A stretch of 10,882 nt of DNA from Firmicutes bacterium UBA5496 (GCA_002427015.1 DIPE01000024.1:1-10882); one strand, 5' to 3'. Positions 1 to 7,364 are shown, counted from the stretch's first letter. The notes: generated by a model not told the origin, from the sequence alone. Translations and numbers: made by a program.

Positions 1-85
1 ACCAGCCAACAGCTTCGGGGTTTAGTGTCCCTTTTTCTGTGCACAGTCTTACTTTGCCGGTCAATTCCGGTTCATGATATGCCAT
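1..85 (-). CDS. DUF2804-like protein, N-terminal fragment (cut by window edge)
   Basis: Only the first 28 codons are present; the rest lies beyond position 1. The ATG at 85-83 is preceded on the minus strand by a full AGGAGG (94-99) at 8-nt spacing, so the start is secure. The translated N-terminus contains CTEKGTLNPEAVGW, which resembles the opening of DUF2804 proteins, where a short Leu-Cys-x-x-x-Gly-x-Leu-Asn-Pro stretch leads into a Gly-Trp-Ser motif. DUF2804 has no settled biochemical role. The family call rests on this short stretch alone. The gene lies downstream of, and in the same direction as, the tetR-MMPL operon, but it is separated from it by a terminator and about 245 non-coding bases, so it is probably a separate transcription unit. 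Confidence 0.6.
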   Translation of the reverse strand, partial: MAYHEPELTGKVRLCTEKGTLNPEAVGW

Positions 86-91
86 TAAATA

Positions 92-99
92 CACCTCCT
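92..99 (-). promoter_or_regulatory. Ribosome binding site of the DUF2804-like gene
   Basis: The minus strand reads AGGAGGTG, 8 nt (from the last G of AGGAGG) upstream of the ATG at 85. This is a near-perfect anti-SD match and fixes the start codon. Confidence 0.7.
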
Positions 100-145
100 G
101 TACTGATACTTCTCTGCCTGGAGGTAATTTCCTGCAGGGATAATA

Positions 146-222
146 GGCGTGTTTTAGTCCATTGGCCAGGGCTTCCTGGGTGATTCGGTAGGTTCCATAG
201 TTTCAATTATTCTTTCAAGCAT
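146..222 (-). pseudogene. Possible remnant of a sensor histidine kinase (N-box fragment)
   Basis: On the minus strand, 190-146 encodes YRITQEALANGLKHA. This matches the N-box of NarL/LiaS/DesK-type (HisKA_3) histidine kinases, which typically read (F/Y)RIxQEALxNxxKHA. The frame is closed by a TGA a few codons upstream, and no dimerisation or other ATPase motifs (G1, G2) are visible. In another frame, an ATG at 222 with an upstream AAGGGGG opens a 22-codon ORF (222-154) that begins MLERIIETM. The simplest reading is a decayed and internally deleted kinase gene. The match is only 15 residues long, so chance similarity cannot be excluded. A tiny functional peptide from the 22-codon ORF is the less likely alternative. 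Confidence 0.35.
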
Positions 223-273
223 AGGAAATCCCCCTTTAACTTCATCTTACCTGACGGAAGCAAAGGAGTAATC

Positions 274-298
274 GGCCTTCAGGCCTATATTATATAGG
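274..298. repeat. Two adjacent palindromes in the upstream region of the DUF2804-like gene
   Basis: GGCCT-TC-AGGCC (274-285) abuts CCTATAT-T-ATATAGG (284-298), so two short perfect inverted repeats share two bases. Read on the minus strand, the second contains TATAAT (294-289), which could be a -10 element for the gene starting at 85. No convincing -35 is seen at 16-18 nt spacing. The arrangement would fit an operator overlapping a -10 box, but this is inference from symmetry only. Confidence 0.25.
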
Positions 299-330
299 TC
301 AAAGGGATGATTTTTTTGCTGACCCGGTGT

Positions 331-356
331 AAAAAAAAGCCCTTGCACAGGGCTTT
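331..356 (-). terminator. Rho-independent terminator of the tetR-MMPL-heptad operon
   Basis: On the minus strand an 8-bp perfect stem (AAAGCCCT/AGGGCTTT on the + strand, 336-343 with 349-356) encloses a 5-nt loop and runs into an uninterrupted T tract (complement of the A run from 331). The hairpin overlaps the stop codon of the heptad-repeat gene (357-355). The + strand lacks a T run after the stem, so it should work only in the minus direction. Confidence 0.85.
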
Positions 357-2166
357 AGTCGTTAATTTTAAAGAGTTTGAGCAGGCGGGTGAAGAAACTT
401 GCTTTCTCAGTGGATTCAGCGGGCTCCTTTGCCTCTTCGGTTTTCACTTTCAGGGCCGGGGTGCTGGCGATAAACTGGACCGAGCGGGGGGTTACTTTGT
501 CGGAGACAAAGGATACCGGTTGCTCCTTGCCTTCCGGCAGTTCAAAGTCAGCGAGAATTCCCCCTGCCTCGAGGAAACCTTCTTTTATTTGGCTCTGACC
601 ATCGATTAGGGACTGGACATCCCCAGGCAGGCGGCCGGTGCGGTTGGCCATTTCTTGCAGACCCTCTGCCAGAGCGTTTGCTCCTGCGGAGAGATTGAGG
701 GCGCCTGAATCGAAATCTTGGCTTTGATCGGCAAAGATGGTAAGGCCTGCGGCTAGACTGCTGCTGCCGGCCTTTAAATCCGCCAGGCCCTGGCTGAAGC
801 CCGCGTTGCCGGAGGCCAGCTGGCTTGCGCCAGCATTCAGGTTCTGGCCCTGGCCGGCAAAGGCTTCCAGACCCAAAGTCAGTTCGCCCACGCCCTGGGC
901 AGACTGGCTGACACCGGCTGTATATTCCTGCAGGCCCTGGCCGAACCCGGACATTTGGGTTTCGAGTTCTGCAGCCATGCCTCCAAGAATTTGGCCAAGG
1001 GCTTGCTGCTGTTCAGGGGTCAGCTTCAGGGCTGCCAATTGGGCCGGCAACTCAGCGAATGCGCCGCTAAGTCCCGCTGTCAATTGCTGATAACCTGTGG
1101 ATAGGCTCTCCCCTTCGCTGCCAAGCTGGGCAAGGCCTGTGTTTAGCAGCTGGGCGTTTTCATGGATCTGCCCGGCGGCGGCAGTGTAGCCGCTAATGCC
1201 CTCCGCCAGGTCTGAGGCTCCTGCTGCCAGTCCTGCAGACCCCTGGGCCAGTTGGCCGACGCCGTCGTCCAGTTCCAGGGCACCCTGTTGCAAGCCCTGG
1301 GCACCGCTTTCAGCAATTTTTGAAATTCCTGCGGCCAGTTCGCTGGCCCCGGTGGATAGTCGGCCTATACCGGAATTAAGCTCTGTGAGGCCCTTTTTCA
1401 GTTTATTGCTTCCTGCCACCAGCTGATCCAGGCCGCCAGTCAATTGGCTGAGACCGCTTTTTATCTCAGCGGTGTCACCACTGAGGAAGCTGCTGGTGTC
1501 AAAGGGAGTGCAGGCAAAGGTAATGGGGTCCAGTTCAAATTTATCGGTATCAAACTTCAGGGTAAAGCTGGCTTTTTGCCCCGGAAGAACAGTATAAGCC
1601 AGATTGGCAGTCTTGCCGGTGATAACAGAAACAGCCCCGGAAGCCAGGATGTTGGATGCAGTTTCCAGGTTAAGGGGAATTTGAATCTGCGCTACATAAT
1701 TTCCCCGGAAATAGGCCTTGGCCTTTTCGTTGGGCCGGACAGCAATGGCAATGGCGATGGTGCCGGACTTGCCTATTACTTCTTGGGGAGTGACGCTGAC
1801 ACCATTCAGCTTGTAATCAAGGGCATAGGTAAAGGGCAGTTCTCCCTGGGCCAGCTGGCCCTGGTAGTAAAGGACTTCATCTGCTTTTTGCCAGCGGATC
1901 TCATCAGCGGCAATGCCAGGCTGCTGAGAACCGGAGAGATTGAGGACTGAAGTGTAGTAGCCATAATCTGTGTATACGCCTTTTTCGGGGGTCTCAATGC
2001 GGTTGACAACATATATTTGCCCTATGCTGCCGTCGGCGTTGAGATTGGCGTACACTGTCTCGTCTTTGATTAAGGCCTGTTCCTCATTGGCTTGAGATAC
2101 TGCTGAGGCTGCAGTCAGGGTCAAGATCAAGATCATAGACAGCAACAGGCTGGTAAGCTTTTTCAT
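355..2166 (-). CDS. Secreted YhgE-like protein with xxxLxxG heptad repeats, MMPL partner
   Basis: The protein is 603 aa. Residues 1-26 form a Sec signal peptide: KK, then a long Leu/Ile core, then ASA/SQA cleavage-type sites. Residues 30-230 form a domain I do not recognise. Residues about 235-535 are Gly/Ala/Leu/Gln/Ser-rich heptads of the type LxxGxxx (for example QLTGGLDQLVAGSNKLKKG). These resemble the coiled repeats of YhgE/Pip-type proteins. Unlike classical YhgE/Pip there are no C-terminal membrane spans; a Glu/Lys-rich linker ends in a short amphipathic stretch, FFTRLLKLF (591-599). The ATG at 2166 lies 1 nt after the MMPL stop and has AAGGAG (2175-2180) inside the end of the MMPL gene, so translation is probably coupled. 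A role as an extracytoplasmic partner of the MMPL exporter is inferred from the operon. Its biochemical activity is unknown. Confidence 0.8.
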   Translation of the reverse strand: MKKLTSLLLSMILILTLTAASAVSQANEEQALIKDETVYANLNADGSIGQIYVVNRIETPEKGVYTDYGYYTSVLNLSGSQQPGIAADEIRWQKADEVLYYQGQLAQGELPFTYALDYKLNGVSVTPQEVIGKSGTIAIAIAVRPNEKAKAYFRGNYVAQIQIPLNLETASNILASGAVSVITGKTANLAYTVLPGQKASFTLKFDTDKFELDPITFACTPFDTSSFLSGDTAEIKSGLSQLTGGLDQLVAGSNKLKKGLTELNSGIGRLSTGASELAAGISKIAESGAQGLQQGALELDDGVGQLAQGSAGLAAGASDLAEGISGYTAAAGQIHENAQLLNTGLAQLGSEGESLSTGYQQLTAGLSGAFAELPAQLAALKLTPEQQQALGQILGGMAAELETQMSGFGQGLQEYTAGVSQSAQGVGELTLGLEAFAGQGQNLNAGASQLASGNAGFSQGLADLKAGSSSLAAGLTIFADQSQDFDSGALNLSAGANALAEGLQEMANRTGRLPGDVQSLIDGQSQIKEGFLEAGGILADFELPEGKEQPVSFVSDKVTPRSVQFIASTPALKVKTEEAKEPAESTEKASFFTRLLKLFKIND

Positions 2167-2167
2167 A

Positions 2168-4252
2168 TCATGCGCTCCTTTTTTCCTTATGGCGAATTAG
2201 TTTGGTTCCTAAAGTGGTACTCATGATGACTGGGTCAAAGACCATCAGCAGCACCGGCAGCAAAGTCAGGACCAAGATCCCCGAGAGGGCTGCTCCTCGA
2301 CCCAGAAGCATGCCAATTGTGCTGATGGCATCAATTTTCGACATTAGTCCCTCAGCGTATCCTGCCAGGGAGAGGATCAAGGCGGAGGTGAGCACTGAAC
2401 CGCCGGAGGCTCTCAGGGCCAGCGCCGCCGCTTCTCTGGGCAGGTGCTGCAAACGGAAATCCATATAGCGATTGGTCAAGAGAATGGCATAGTCGATGGT
2501 CGCCCCCAACTGCAGGGACTTGATTACCAGGTAGCCGATGAAAACCAGACTGGAGCCTGTAAAATACGGGACCCCCATGTTGATCCAAATGGCGATCTGG
2601 ATGACAGCCACCAGCAGGATTGGCAGGGTGAGGGAACGGAAGGTCAGGAGGATGATAATTCCCACAGCAGCCAGGGAAAAGATGCTGACGATGAGGTTAT
2701 CGGTTTCTACTGTGGATTTGATGTCGGCCACGCTGGTGGCCGTTCCCGCCGCCAGCCATTTGTCCGGATAGTATTTCTGGGCGGCAGATTCAATGAATTC
2801 AACAGCGGCAAAAGTTTCCGGGCTTTCTCCCGCCACAGCCAGGTTGACAATTATTCTGCTGTAATCCTGGGAGAGGAAATTATCTCGCACTGCCTGGGGC
2901 AGAAACTCCCTGGGGATCGCGGGGTCAGCCACGGTGACTAGAGCAGTTACATTTTTTATATAGGGGCTGGCCTTCAGTTCGGCGCAGAGGGCAATTTCCC
3001 CATTAAGATCAGCGTTGGGCACCAGCAGCATCACTGGGTTGGATGTCCCGAACAGGTCATCGATGCGCTGGCGCTGTTGGGCATATTCACCGGCCCCGGA
3101 ACTGCCGGAAGTGTCTCCATAGAGGTAGGTATTGTTTCTCTGGGCGAGAAAAGAGGGGATGGCCACTATCAGAACCAGGGCAATAATCAAGTAGCGCAGT
3201 TTAACAACGGAATGGCCAAATTTCTTGAAACTGGGGAGGAATTGCCTGTGCTTGCTCTTTTCGATGAGGTTGCGGCAAGAGTAAAGAAGCAGAGGCATTA
3301 ATATTAGGACTGTCAGGTAGCTGATGAGAATGCCTTTGGCCAGCACCAGTCCGATGTCTGCGCCGATGGAGTACTGCATAAAGATCAAAGCCAGGAAACC
3401 GGCAATGGTAGTGGTGCTGCTGGCGGAAATGGATTTGACTGACTTCTTGGCAGCGGCCAAAACCGCCGGCAGTGGCTCCAGGCCGTTGCTCCTTTCCTCG
3501 GTATACCGGTGGCAGATGAAGAGGGAGTAATCCATGGAAATGGCAAGCTGCAGCACCGCCGCCATGGCATGGGTGATGAAGGAAATGCTGGGAAAGACGA
3601 TGTTGCTGCCCATGTTCAGGAGAATGGATACTCCGATAACCGCAAGGTAGAGAAAGGGCTCAATCCAGGAATGAGAGGCGAACATCAGGATAATTATGCA
3701 CAAGGGGACGACAACAATCATGATTTGGAAGATCTCGCTGGCCAGCACAGTCTGCATGTAGCGGGTATCCTCCGCCGCTCCGGCAATGCTGACTTTGTCC
3801 CCCAGTTGCTCCCGAATGCCCTCCAGGGCGGCAGTGGTGGTTTGGCTGTAATTGGAGCCGGCAAATTCCACCTGAAAGAGGGCGTTGTTTCCTTTATAGT
3901 ATTGGTCCAGCAGTTCCTGGGAGATAAAGGAGAGGGGCTGAAGGACGTTGGTAATGTCGTCCAGCCAGATGACATTCTTGACTCCTGCCACTGCCAGGAT
4001 TGTTTCTTTAGCGGCAATGGCCTCCGGGATGGAAACATTCGCTACCATTACATCAGCCATACCGGGGTAGCCAAATTCTGTTTCCAGCACATCAATAGCC
4101 TGCTTAGTCTTGGATTCCTCGGGAAGATAATGAGCCAGGTCATAATTGACCCTGACCCGGGGGATGAGAAACAGGCTCACTGCCAGTAACGCCAAAAAGA
4201 AGATATAGACGATTTTTCTGTATTTGATCAGCCAAGCAACTATTTTATCCAA
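2168..4252 (-). CDS. MMPL/RND-superfamily exporter, 12 TM
   Basis: This 694-aa membrane protein has the internal duplication of the MMPL family. TM1 (about 10-30) is followed by a large outer domain (31-170) and TM2-6 (171-325). TM7 (about 352-369) is followed by a second outer domain (370-515) and TM8-12 (517-672). Each half carries the Asp-Tyr pair in TM4/TM10 that serves proton relay in MmpL/RND pumps: ISMDYSLFI (D241, Y242) and GATIDYAILL (D587, Y588). Length and topology suit the shorter Bacillota YdfJ-like members. Substrates of this family include lipids, siderophores and toxic hydrophobic compounds; none can be assigned here. The start is TTG, chosen because AGGAGG (4261-4266) stands 8 nt upstream and the mature N-terminus follows directly. 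The gene begins 14 nt after the tetR stop and ends 1 nt before the heptad-repeat gene. Confidence 0.9.
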   Translation of the reverse strand: MDKIVAWLIKYRKIVYIFFLALLAVSLFLIPRVRVNYDLAHYLPEESKTKQAIDVLETEFGYPGMADVMVANVSIPEAIAAKETILAVAGVKNVIWLDDITNVLQPLSFISQELLDQYYKGNNALFQVEFAGSNYSQTTTAALEGIREQLGDKVSIAGAAEDTRYMQTVLASEIFQIMIVVVPLCIIILMFASHSWIEPFLYLAVIGVSILLNMGSNIVFPSISFITHAMAAVLQLAISMDYSLFICHRYTEERSNGLEPLPAVLAAAKKSVKSISASSTTTIAGFLALIFMQYSIGADIGLVLAKGILISYLTVLILMPLLLYSCRNLIEKSKHRQFLPSFKKFGHSVVKLRYLIIALVLIVAIPSFLAQRNNTYLYGDTSGSSGAGEYAQQRQRIDDLFGTSNPVMLLVPNADLNGEIALCAELKASPYIKNVTALVTVADPAIPREFLPQAVRDNFLSQDYSRIIVNLAVAGESPETFAAVEFIESAAQKYYPDKWLAAGTATSVADIKSTVETDNLIVSIFSLAAVGIIILLTFRSLTLPILLVAVIQIAIWINMGVPYFTGSSLVFIGYLVIKSLQLGATIDYAILLTNRYMDFRLQHLPREAAALALRASGGSVLTSALILSLAGYAEGLMSKIDAISTIGMLLGRGAALSGILVLTLLPVLLMVFDPVIMSTTLGTKLIRHKEKRSA

Positions 4253-4260
4253 TTATGCGA

Positions 4261-4266
4261 CCTCCT
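4261..4266 (-). promoter_or_regulatory. Ribosome binding site that fixes a TTG start for the MMPL gene
   Basis: The minus strand has AGGAGG just after the tetR TAG stop (4269-4267), followed by 8 nt and TTG (4252-4250). There is no ATG or GTG near this position in frame, so a TTG start with a strong SD is the best model. Confidence 0.75.
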
Positions 4267-4833
4267 CTAGATAAAGCGTGTGTCGATGTTGTTAAAGATA
4301 CTCTTCAGGAACTCATCCACCAGGTGATGGAGGCGTTCATCATCGCCGCCGTAACGGCGAAATATGTTGAGGAGGCCTTCAATCACTGCAACAGCCAGGG
4401 CCTCTGCCAGGAGGGGATCCTGAGCCTGGGCAGGAAGCTTGGGCAGCAGGTCAATGATCAGTCTCTCTCGGACCAATGCTGTCAGCTGCACCCGGACGTT
4501 GGCAAATTTGGGGGCGCTGTTGCGCATGAGAATGAGGAATTGTTTCTTGTTGGCCAGGAATACTGCGGTGATGGTTTCGGCAAATAAATCAATGCTGGGG
4601 GTGGAACCTACTGTTTCCATCTTGACCAGCTTGTTGACTGACTCCAGCACCGGGGAGATGATGGTTTCGAAGAGATCGTCCTTGCCGGAAAAGTAGGCAT
4701 AGATATTGCCTACAGTAATCCCCGCTTGCTGGGCGATGTTGCGCATAGATGCTCGGCGGTAACCTGCCACAAGGAATTCATCGATGGCAGAATCAAGTAT
4801 TTTCTTGCGGACTTTTGGTTTCGGCACTTGCAT
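4267..4833 (-). CDS. TetR/AcrR-family transcriptional regulator
   Basis: The protein is 188 aa from the chosen start. Residues 8-55 are a clear TetR N-terminal domain: helix 1 KKILDSAIDEF, then the HTH with MRNIAQQAGITVGNIYAYF (30-48) and the usual KDDLF after it. The remaining 130 residues are the helical ligand-binding and dimer domain, which is not family-diagnostic. It heads the operon with the MMPL and heptad genes, so it most likely represses the unit and is relieved by a substrate of the pump. This role is inferred. An upstream ATG at 4851 would add six residues (MNGCFV) but has no SD and would lie only about 8 nt from the predicted transcription start. The ATG at 4833 has GGGTG 7 nt upstream and is preferred. 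Confidence 0.9.
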   Translation of the reverse strand: MQVPKPKVRKKILDSAIDEFLVAGYRRASMRNIAQQAGITVGNIYAYFSGKDDLFETIISPVLESVNKLVKMETVGSTPSIDLFAETITAVFLANKKQFLILMRNSAPKFANVRVQLTALVRERLIIDLLPKLPAQAQDPLLAEALAVAVIEGLLNIFRRYGGDDERLHHLVDEFLKSIFNNIDTRFI

Positions 4834-4865
4834 AACAAAACACCCGTTCATTATTTGATACTTAT

Positions 4866-4895
4866 ATTATGCCCCCTGAGCATGGTAAATGTCAA
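4866..4895 (-). promoter_or_regulatory. Sigma-A promoter of the tetR-MMPL-heptad operon
   Basis: On the minus strand a consensus TTGACA (4895-4890) is followed, after 18 nt, by CATAAT (4871-4866). Transcription would start near 4858-4860, leaving a leader of about 25 nt before the ATG at 4833. This favours that start over the one at 4851. No clear palindromic TetR operator overlapping the hexamers was found by eye. Confidence 0.65.
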
Positions 4896-4975
4896 TATTA
4901 AACACTAATTTTTTTTTGAATAATAAACCCGGGTAGGGCAAAGGGTTGTTTTCCCGATTTGGTACTCAAAAATAT

Positions 4976-5065
4976 CTGACCTCTTGGTCAGGAGAATCAA
5001 ATACGTACGAATGTGATATTATTAAATTAGGGTTATTTATTGGATTGATGATAGAGTGACACTCT
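4976..5065. repeat. Two short inverted repeats in the cvfB leader region
   Basis: CTGACC-TCTT-GGTCAG (4976-4991) is a perfect 6-bp stem with a 4-nt loop. AGAGTG-A-CACTCT (5053-5065) is a perfect 6-bp repeat with a 1-nt centre. Between them lies TATTAT (5017-5022), a possible -10 for cvfB without a good -35. Neither hairpin is followed by a T tract. They may be protein-binding sites or chance palindromes; the odd 1-nt centre of the second is more like an operator than an RNA hairpin. Confidence 0.3.
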
Positions 5066-5110
5066 CTATGCTGAGGATATTAGCCTGAAAATCGCAGAAG
5101 GAGTAAGAAA

Positions 5111-5947
5111 ATGATCAGATTAGGTGAAATGCAAACACTTGAGGTTGTCAGGAAATCTCCGACAGGTGTGCAACTAAGTTCTCGGGATAATCCGGCAGAG
5201 GAAGTTTTGCTGCCAAAAAGTCTGATGTCATCTGGGCTCAAAGAAGCAGATGAAATAGAGGTCTTTGTGTACAGGGATTCAGAGGGCAGGCTCACAGCCA
5301 CGACTCAGAGGCCAAAAATCACCCTGGACGAGGTTGCCTTCCTTAGGGTTAAAGAAGTTGCTGAGGTTGGGGCATTCCTGGATTGGGGGCTGCCAAAGGA
5401 CTTGTTTTTGCCCTATCGGGAGCAAACTTCCCGGGTCCGGGAGGGCAAAGAATACCTGGTAGGTTTGTATGTTGACAACAGTGACCGCTTGTGTGCCACT
5501 ATGCGCATATATGATTTTCTCAGAACTGATTCGGCATATAAAATGGATGAATGGGTTACAGGGATTATCTATGATATGGAAAATGATTTAGGGGCCTTGG
5601 TTGCAGTAGACCGGAAATTTAATGCCCTGATTCCCAAAAGTGAGCTGGTCGGCAGTTTCAATTATGGTGACATAGTAAAGGCAAGGGTGGCCAGGGTAAG
5701 AGAAGATGGAAAGCTGGACCTAAGCCTGAAGGAACGGCCTTTTATCCAGATAGACAGGGATGCAGGTTTAATAATGGCAAAGTTAAAAGAAAAGGAGGGT
5801 GTTCTTTACCTCAATGATAAAAGCACCCCAGAAGAAATATACACGCAACTAGGTATGAGCAAAGGTTCCTTTAAAAAGGCTGTGGGCAGACTATTAAAGG
5901 AAAAGTCGATTCGGTTTATCGAGCATGGTATTGAGCTCATTGATTAA
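5111..5947 (+). CDS. cvfB: CvfB/YitL-family S1 RNA-binding protein
   Basis: The 278-aa length is typical of CvfB (conserved virulence factor B, YitL in Bacillus). The layout is three S1-like beta-barrels and a C-terminal winged helix. S1-1 spans about 1-66 (LGEMQTLEVVRKSPTGVQL). S1-2 spans about 70-140, with the family signature VGAFLDWGLPKDLFLP (86-101). S1-3 spans about 147-208 and ends in KLDLSLKERP. The winged helix at about 218-278 contains TPEEIYTQLGMSKGSFKKAVG. In Staphylococcus aureus the protein binds RNA and influences virulence gene expression; in other Bacillota it is thought to act in the cytoplasm on RNA or translation. The ATG has AGAAGGAG (5096-5103) 7 nt upstream. It is transcribed alone, divergent from tetR, and convergent with pepT. 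No substitution of note was seen. Confidence 0.92.
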   Translation: MIRLGEMQTLEVVRKSPTGVQLSSRDNPAEEVLLPKSLMSSGLKEADEIEVFVYRDSEGRLTATTQRPKITLDEVAFLRVKEVAEVGAFLDWGLPKDLFLPYREQTSRVREGKEYLVGLYVDNSDRLCATMRIYDFLRTDSAYKMDEWVTGIIYDMENDLGALVAVDRKFNALIPKSELVGSFNYGDIVKARVARVREDGKLDLSLKERPFIQIDRDAGLIMAKLKEKEGVLYLNDKSTPEEIYTQLGMSKGSFKKAVGRLLKEKSIRFIEHGIELID

Positions 5948-5959
5948 TTGGTTTGAGAG

Positions 5960-6085
5960 ATGATTGTATTTACAGTTACCAAGCGCCAATTGGAACAGCA
6001 ACTTCAAAAGTGTGGAGAATTGGGGGATGGGATCTATTTGGCGGGGTGCTGGTTCCGACCTGTCCATACATCCCCATATAGATGA
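5960..6085 (+). CDS. Possible small protein (41 aa) downstream of cvfB
   Basis: An ATG 12 nt after the cvfB stop opens a 41-codon frame with a mixed, protein-like composition: TVTKRQLEQQLQKCGELGDG then IYLAGCWFRPVH. The SD is weak (GAGAG, only 3-4 nt before the ATG). The +1 frame is also open, from a TTG at 5964 to a TGA at 6122 (52 codons), and ends PHIDEAKVAAEHQKSA, which also looks protein-like and stops in the loop of the terminator. Two plausible halves in adjacent frames suggest either a frameshifted remnant of a small gene or chance. I recognise no family. It would be co-transcribed with cvfB. Confidence 0.25.
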   Translation: MIVFTVTKRQLEQQLQKCGELGDGIYLAGCWFRPVHTSPYR

Positions 6086-6108
6086 AGCTAAGGTGGCGGC
6101 GGAACATC

Positions 6109-6134
6109 AAAAAAGCGCCTGAGGGCGCTTTTTT
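6109..6134. terminator. Bidirectional terminator between cvfB and pepT
   Basis: AAAAAAGCGCC (6109-6119), loop TGAG, then GGCGCTTTTTT (6124-6134) gives a perfect 11-bp inverted repeat. Six T residues follow the G/C part of the stem on each strand, so it can terminate the + strand cvfB transcript and the - strand pepT transcript. It lies 7 nt from the pepT stop. Confidence 0.92.
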
Positions 6135-6140
6135 CTTAGA

Positions 6141-7364
6141 TTACCTGCTATTTAGTTCAATTATTTTCAGGATGACAGCCACGGCTTTTTTCATTGAGTC
6201 TATGGGAATATATTCAAATCTTCCATGAAAGTTATGGCCGCCGGTAAAGAGGTTGGGGCAGGGCAGTCCCATGAAGGATAGCCTTGCGCCGTCAGTGCCT
6301 CCCCGGATCGGGGCAATTTTAGGCGTGACCTCGGCTTCTTCCATGGCCTTTTTCGCCAGTTCGACAATCTCGATTACCGGCTCAATTTTCTCTTTCATAT
6401 TGTAGTATGAGTCAGTTAACTGCAGCTCCACTGTATCGGGGCCGTACTTTATATTAAGGAAGTTGACGGCTTCCTGGATTACTTGCTTTTTCTGGGCGAA
6501 GAGTTCTTTGGAGTGATCCCTGATAATATAATGGAGTTCGGTCTCTTCAACATCGCCGCGGATATCGGTCAGATGAATGAAACCTTCGTAATGCTCGGTA
6601 TACTCCGGTCTTTCCGCCAGAGGCAGCAGGGAATTAAACTCCATGGCAATCAGCATCGAGTTGATCATGATATTTTTGGCGGTGCCCGGGTGCACGTTTC
6701 TTCCCCGAATGGTTAGTTTCGCACTAGCGGCATTAAAGTTTTCATATTCCAGTTCGCCAAGGGGGCCGCCGTCGACAGTATAAGCATAATCCGCGTTGAA
6801 TTTTGCCACGTCAAAGAAATCTGCCCCGCGGCCAATCTCTTCATCAGGAGTGAAGGCCACTTTGATTTCTCCATGCTCTATTTCGGGATGAGCAGCTAAG
6901 TATTCCATGGCGGTGATGATTTCTGCAATCCCAGCCTTGTCATCTGCTCCCAGCAGGGTAGTCCCGTCGGTGACAATCAGGGTCTCTCCCGCATAGTCCA
7001 GCAAATCCGGGAAATCCTTGGGAGATAGGATTATATTCTTTTCTCGGTTGAGGAGGATATCACCGCCGCCATAGTTCTCGACCAAAGTTGGGCACACGTT
7101 TTCCCCGGAGGCATCGGGGCTGGTGTCCATATGGGCGATAAAACCGATGGTTTTCACTTCTCTGTCCAGATTTGAGGGCAGTGTTGCCATTACATAGCCC
7201 TTTGCGTCCATGGACACATCGGCCAGGCCGATTTCCCTCAGTTCCTTAACCAGTGTCTCGCCTAAAGCCAGCTGATTTTCTGTGCTGGGGCAGGTCTCCA
7301 CTTCCTGAACCGATTGTGTATTAATCTGCACATACTTTAAAAACCGCTCAACAACCTTGTCCAC
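6141..7364 (-). CDS. pepT: Peptidase T (tripeptide aminopeptidase)
   Basis: The 407-aa protein is nearly the length of E. coli PepT (408). It is a cytoplasmic dizinc M20B enzyme that removes the N-terminal residue from tripeptides. The zinc-site motifs are in order: AHMDTSP with H78 and D80, GADDKAG with the bridging Asp, FTPDEEIGRGA with the catalytic Glu pair, YTVDGGPLGE, and a C-terminal GGHNFHGRFE. The RGGTDGARLS substrate loop is also present. H78 coincides with the numbering of the E. coli enzyme. The start is GTG at 7364: GAGGAG (7374-7379) lies 9 nt upstream, and the protein then begins MDKVVERFL, close to E. coli MDKLLERFL. A GTG at 7373 would overlap the SD itself. It is divergent from pcp and convergent with cvfB. 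Confidence 0.96.
   Translation of the reverse strand: MDKVVERFLKYVQINTQSVQEVETCPSTENQLALGETLVKELREIGLADVSMDAKGYVMATLPSNLDREVKTIGFIAHMDTSPDASGENVCPTLVENYGGGDILLNREKNIILSPKDFPDLLDYAGETLIVTDGTTLLGADDKAGIAEIITAMEYLAAHPEIEHGEIKVAFTPDEEIGRGADFFDVAKFNADYAYTVDGGPLGELEYENFNAASAKLTIRGRNVHPGTAKNIMINSMLIAMEFNSLLPLAERPEYTEHYEGFIHLTDIRGDVEETELHYIIRDHSKELFAQKKQVIQEAVNFLNIKYGPDTVELQLTDSYYNMKEKIEPVIEIVELAKKAMEEAEVTPKIAPIRGGTDGARLSFMGLPCPNLFTGGHNFHGRFEYIPIDSMKKAVAVILKIIELNSR

Noticed and set aside
700..1450. DNA-level tandem repeats in the heptad region
   Set aside because: The repetition is at the protein level (LxxG every seven residues) with diverged codons; no exact DNA repeat units were evident, so it is not listed as a separate repeat.
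1444..1950. Open frame of 168 codons on the + strand opposite the heptad-repeat gene
   Set aside because: It is a shadow of the real minus-strand gene, which has a signal peptide, heptads, SD and terminator; no family signature is seen in the antisense frame.
2444..2941. Open frame of 165 codons on the + strand opposite the MMPL gene
   Set aside because: It is an antisense shadow, with no start signal and no recognisable motif.
3509..4189. Long open frame on the + strand (226 codons) opposite the MMPL gene
   Set aside because: It lies wholly antisense to a well-supported transporter, has no SD, and its composition is what the complement of membrane-protein codons would give.
4834..4851. Upstream ATG extending TetR by six residues
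   Set aside because: It has no SD, and the predicted transcription start would leave only about 8 nt of leader; the ATG at 4833 fits better.
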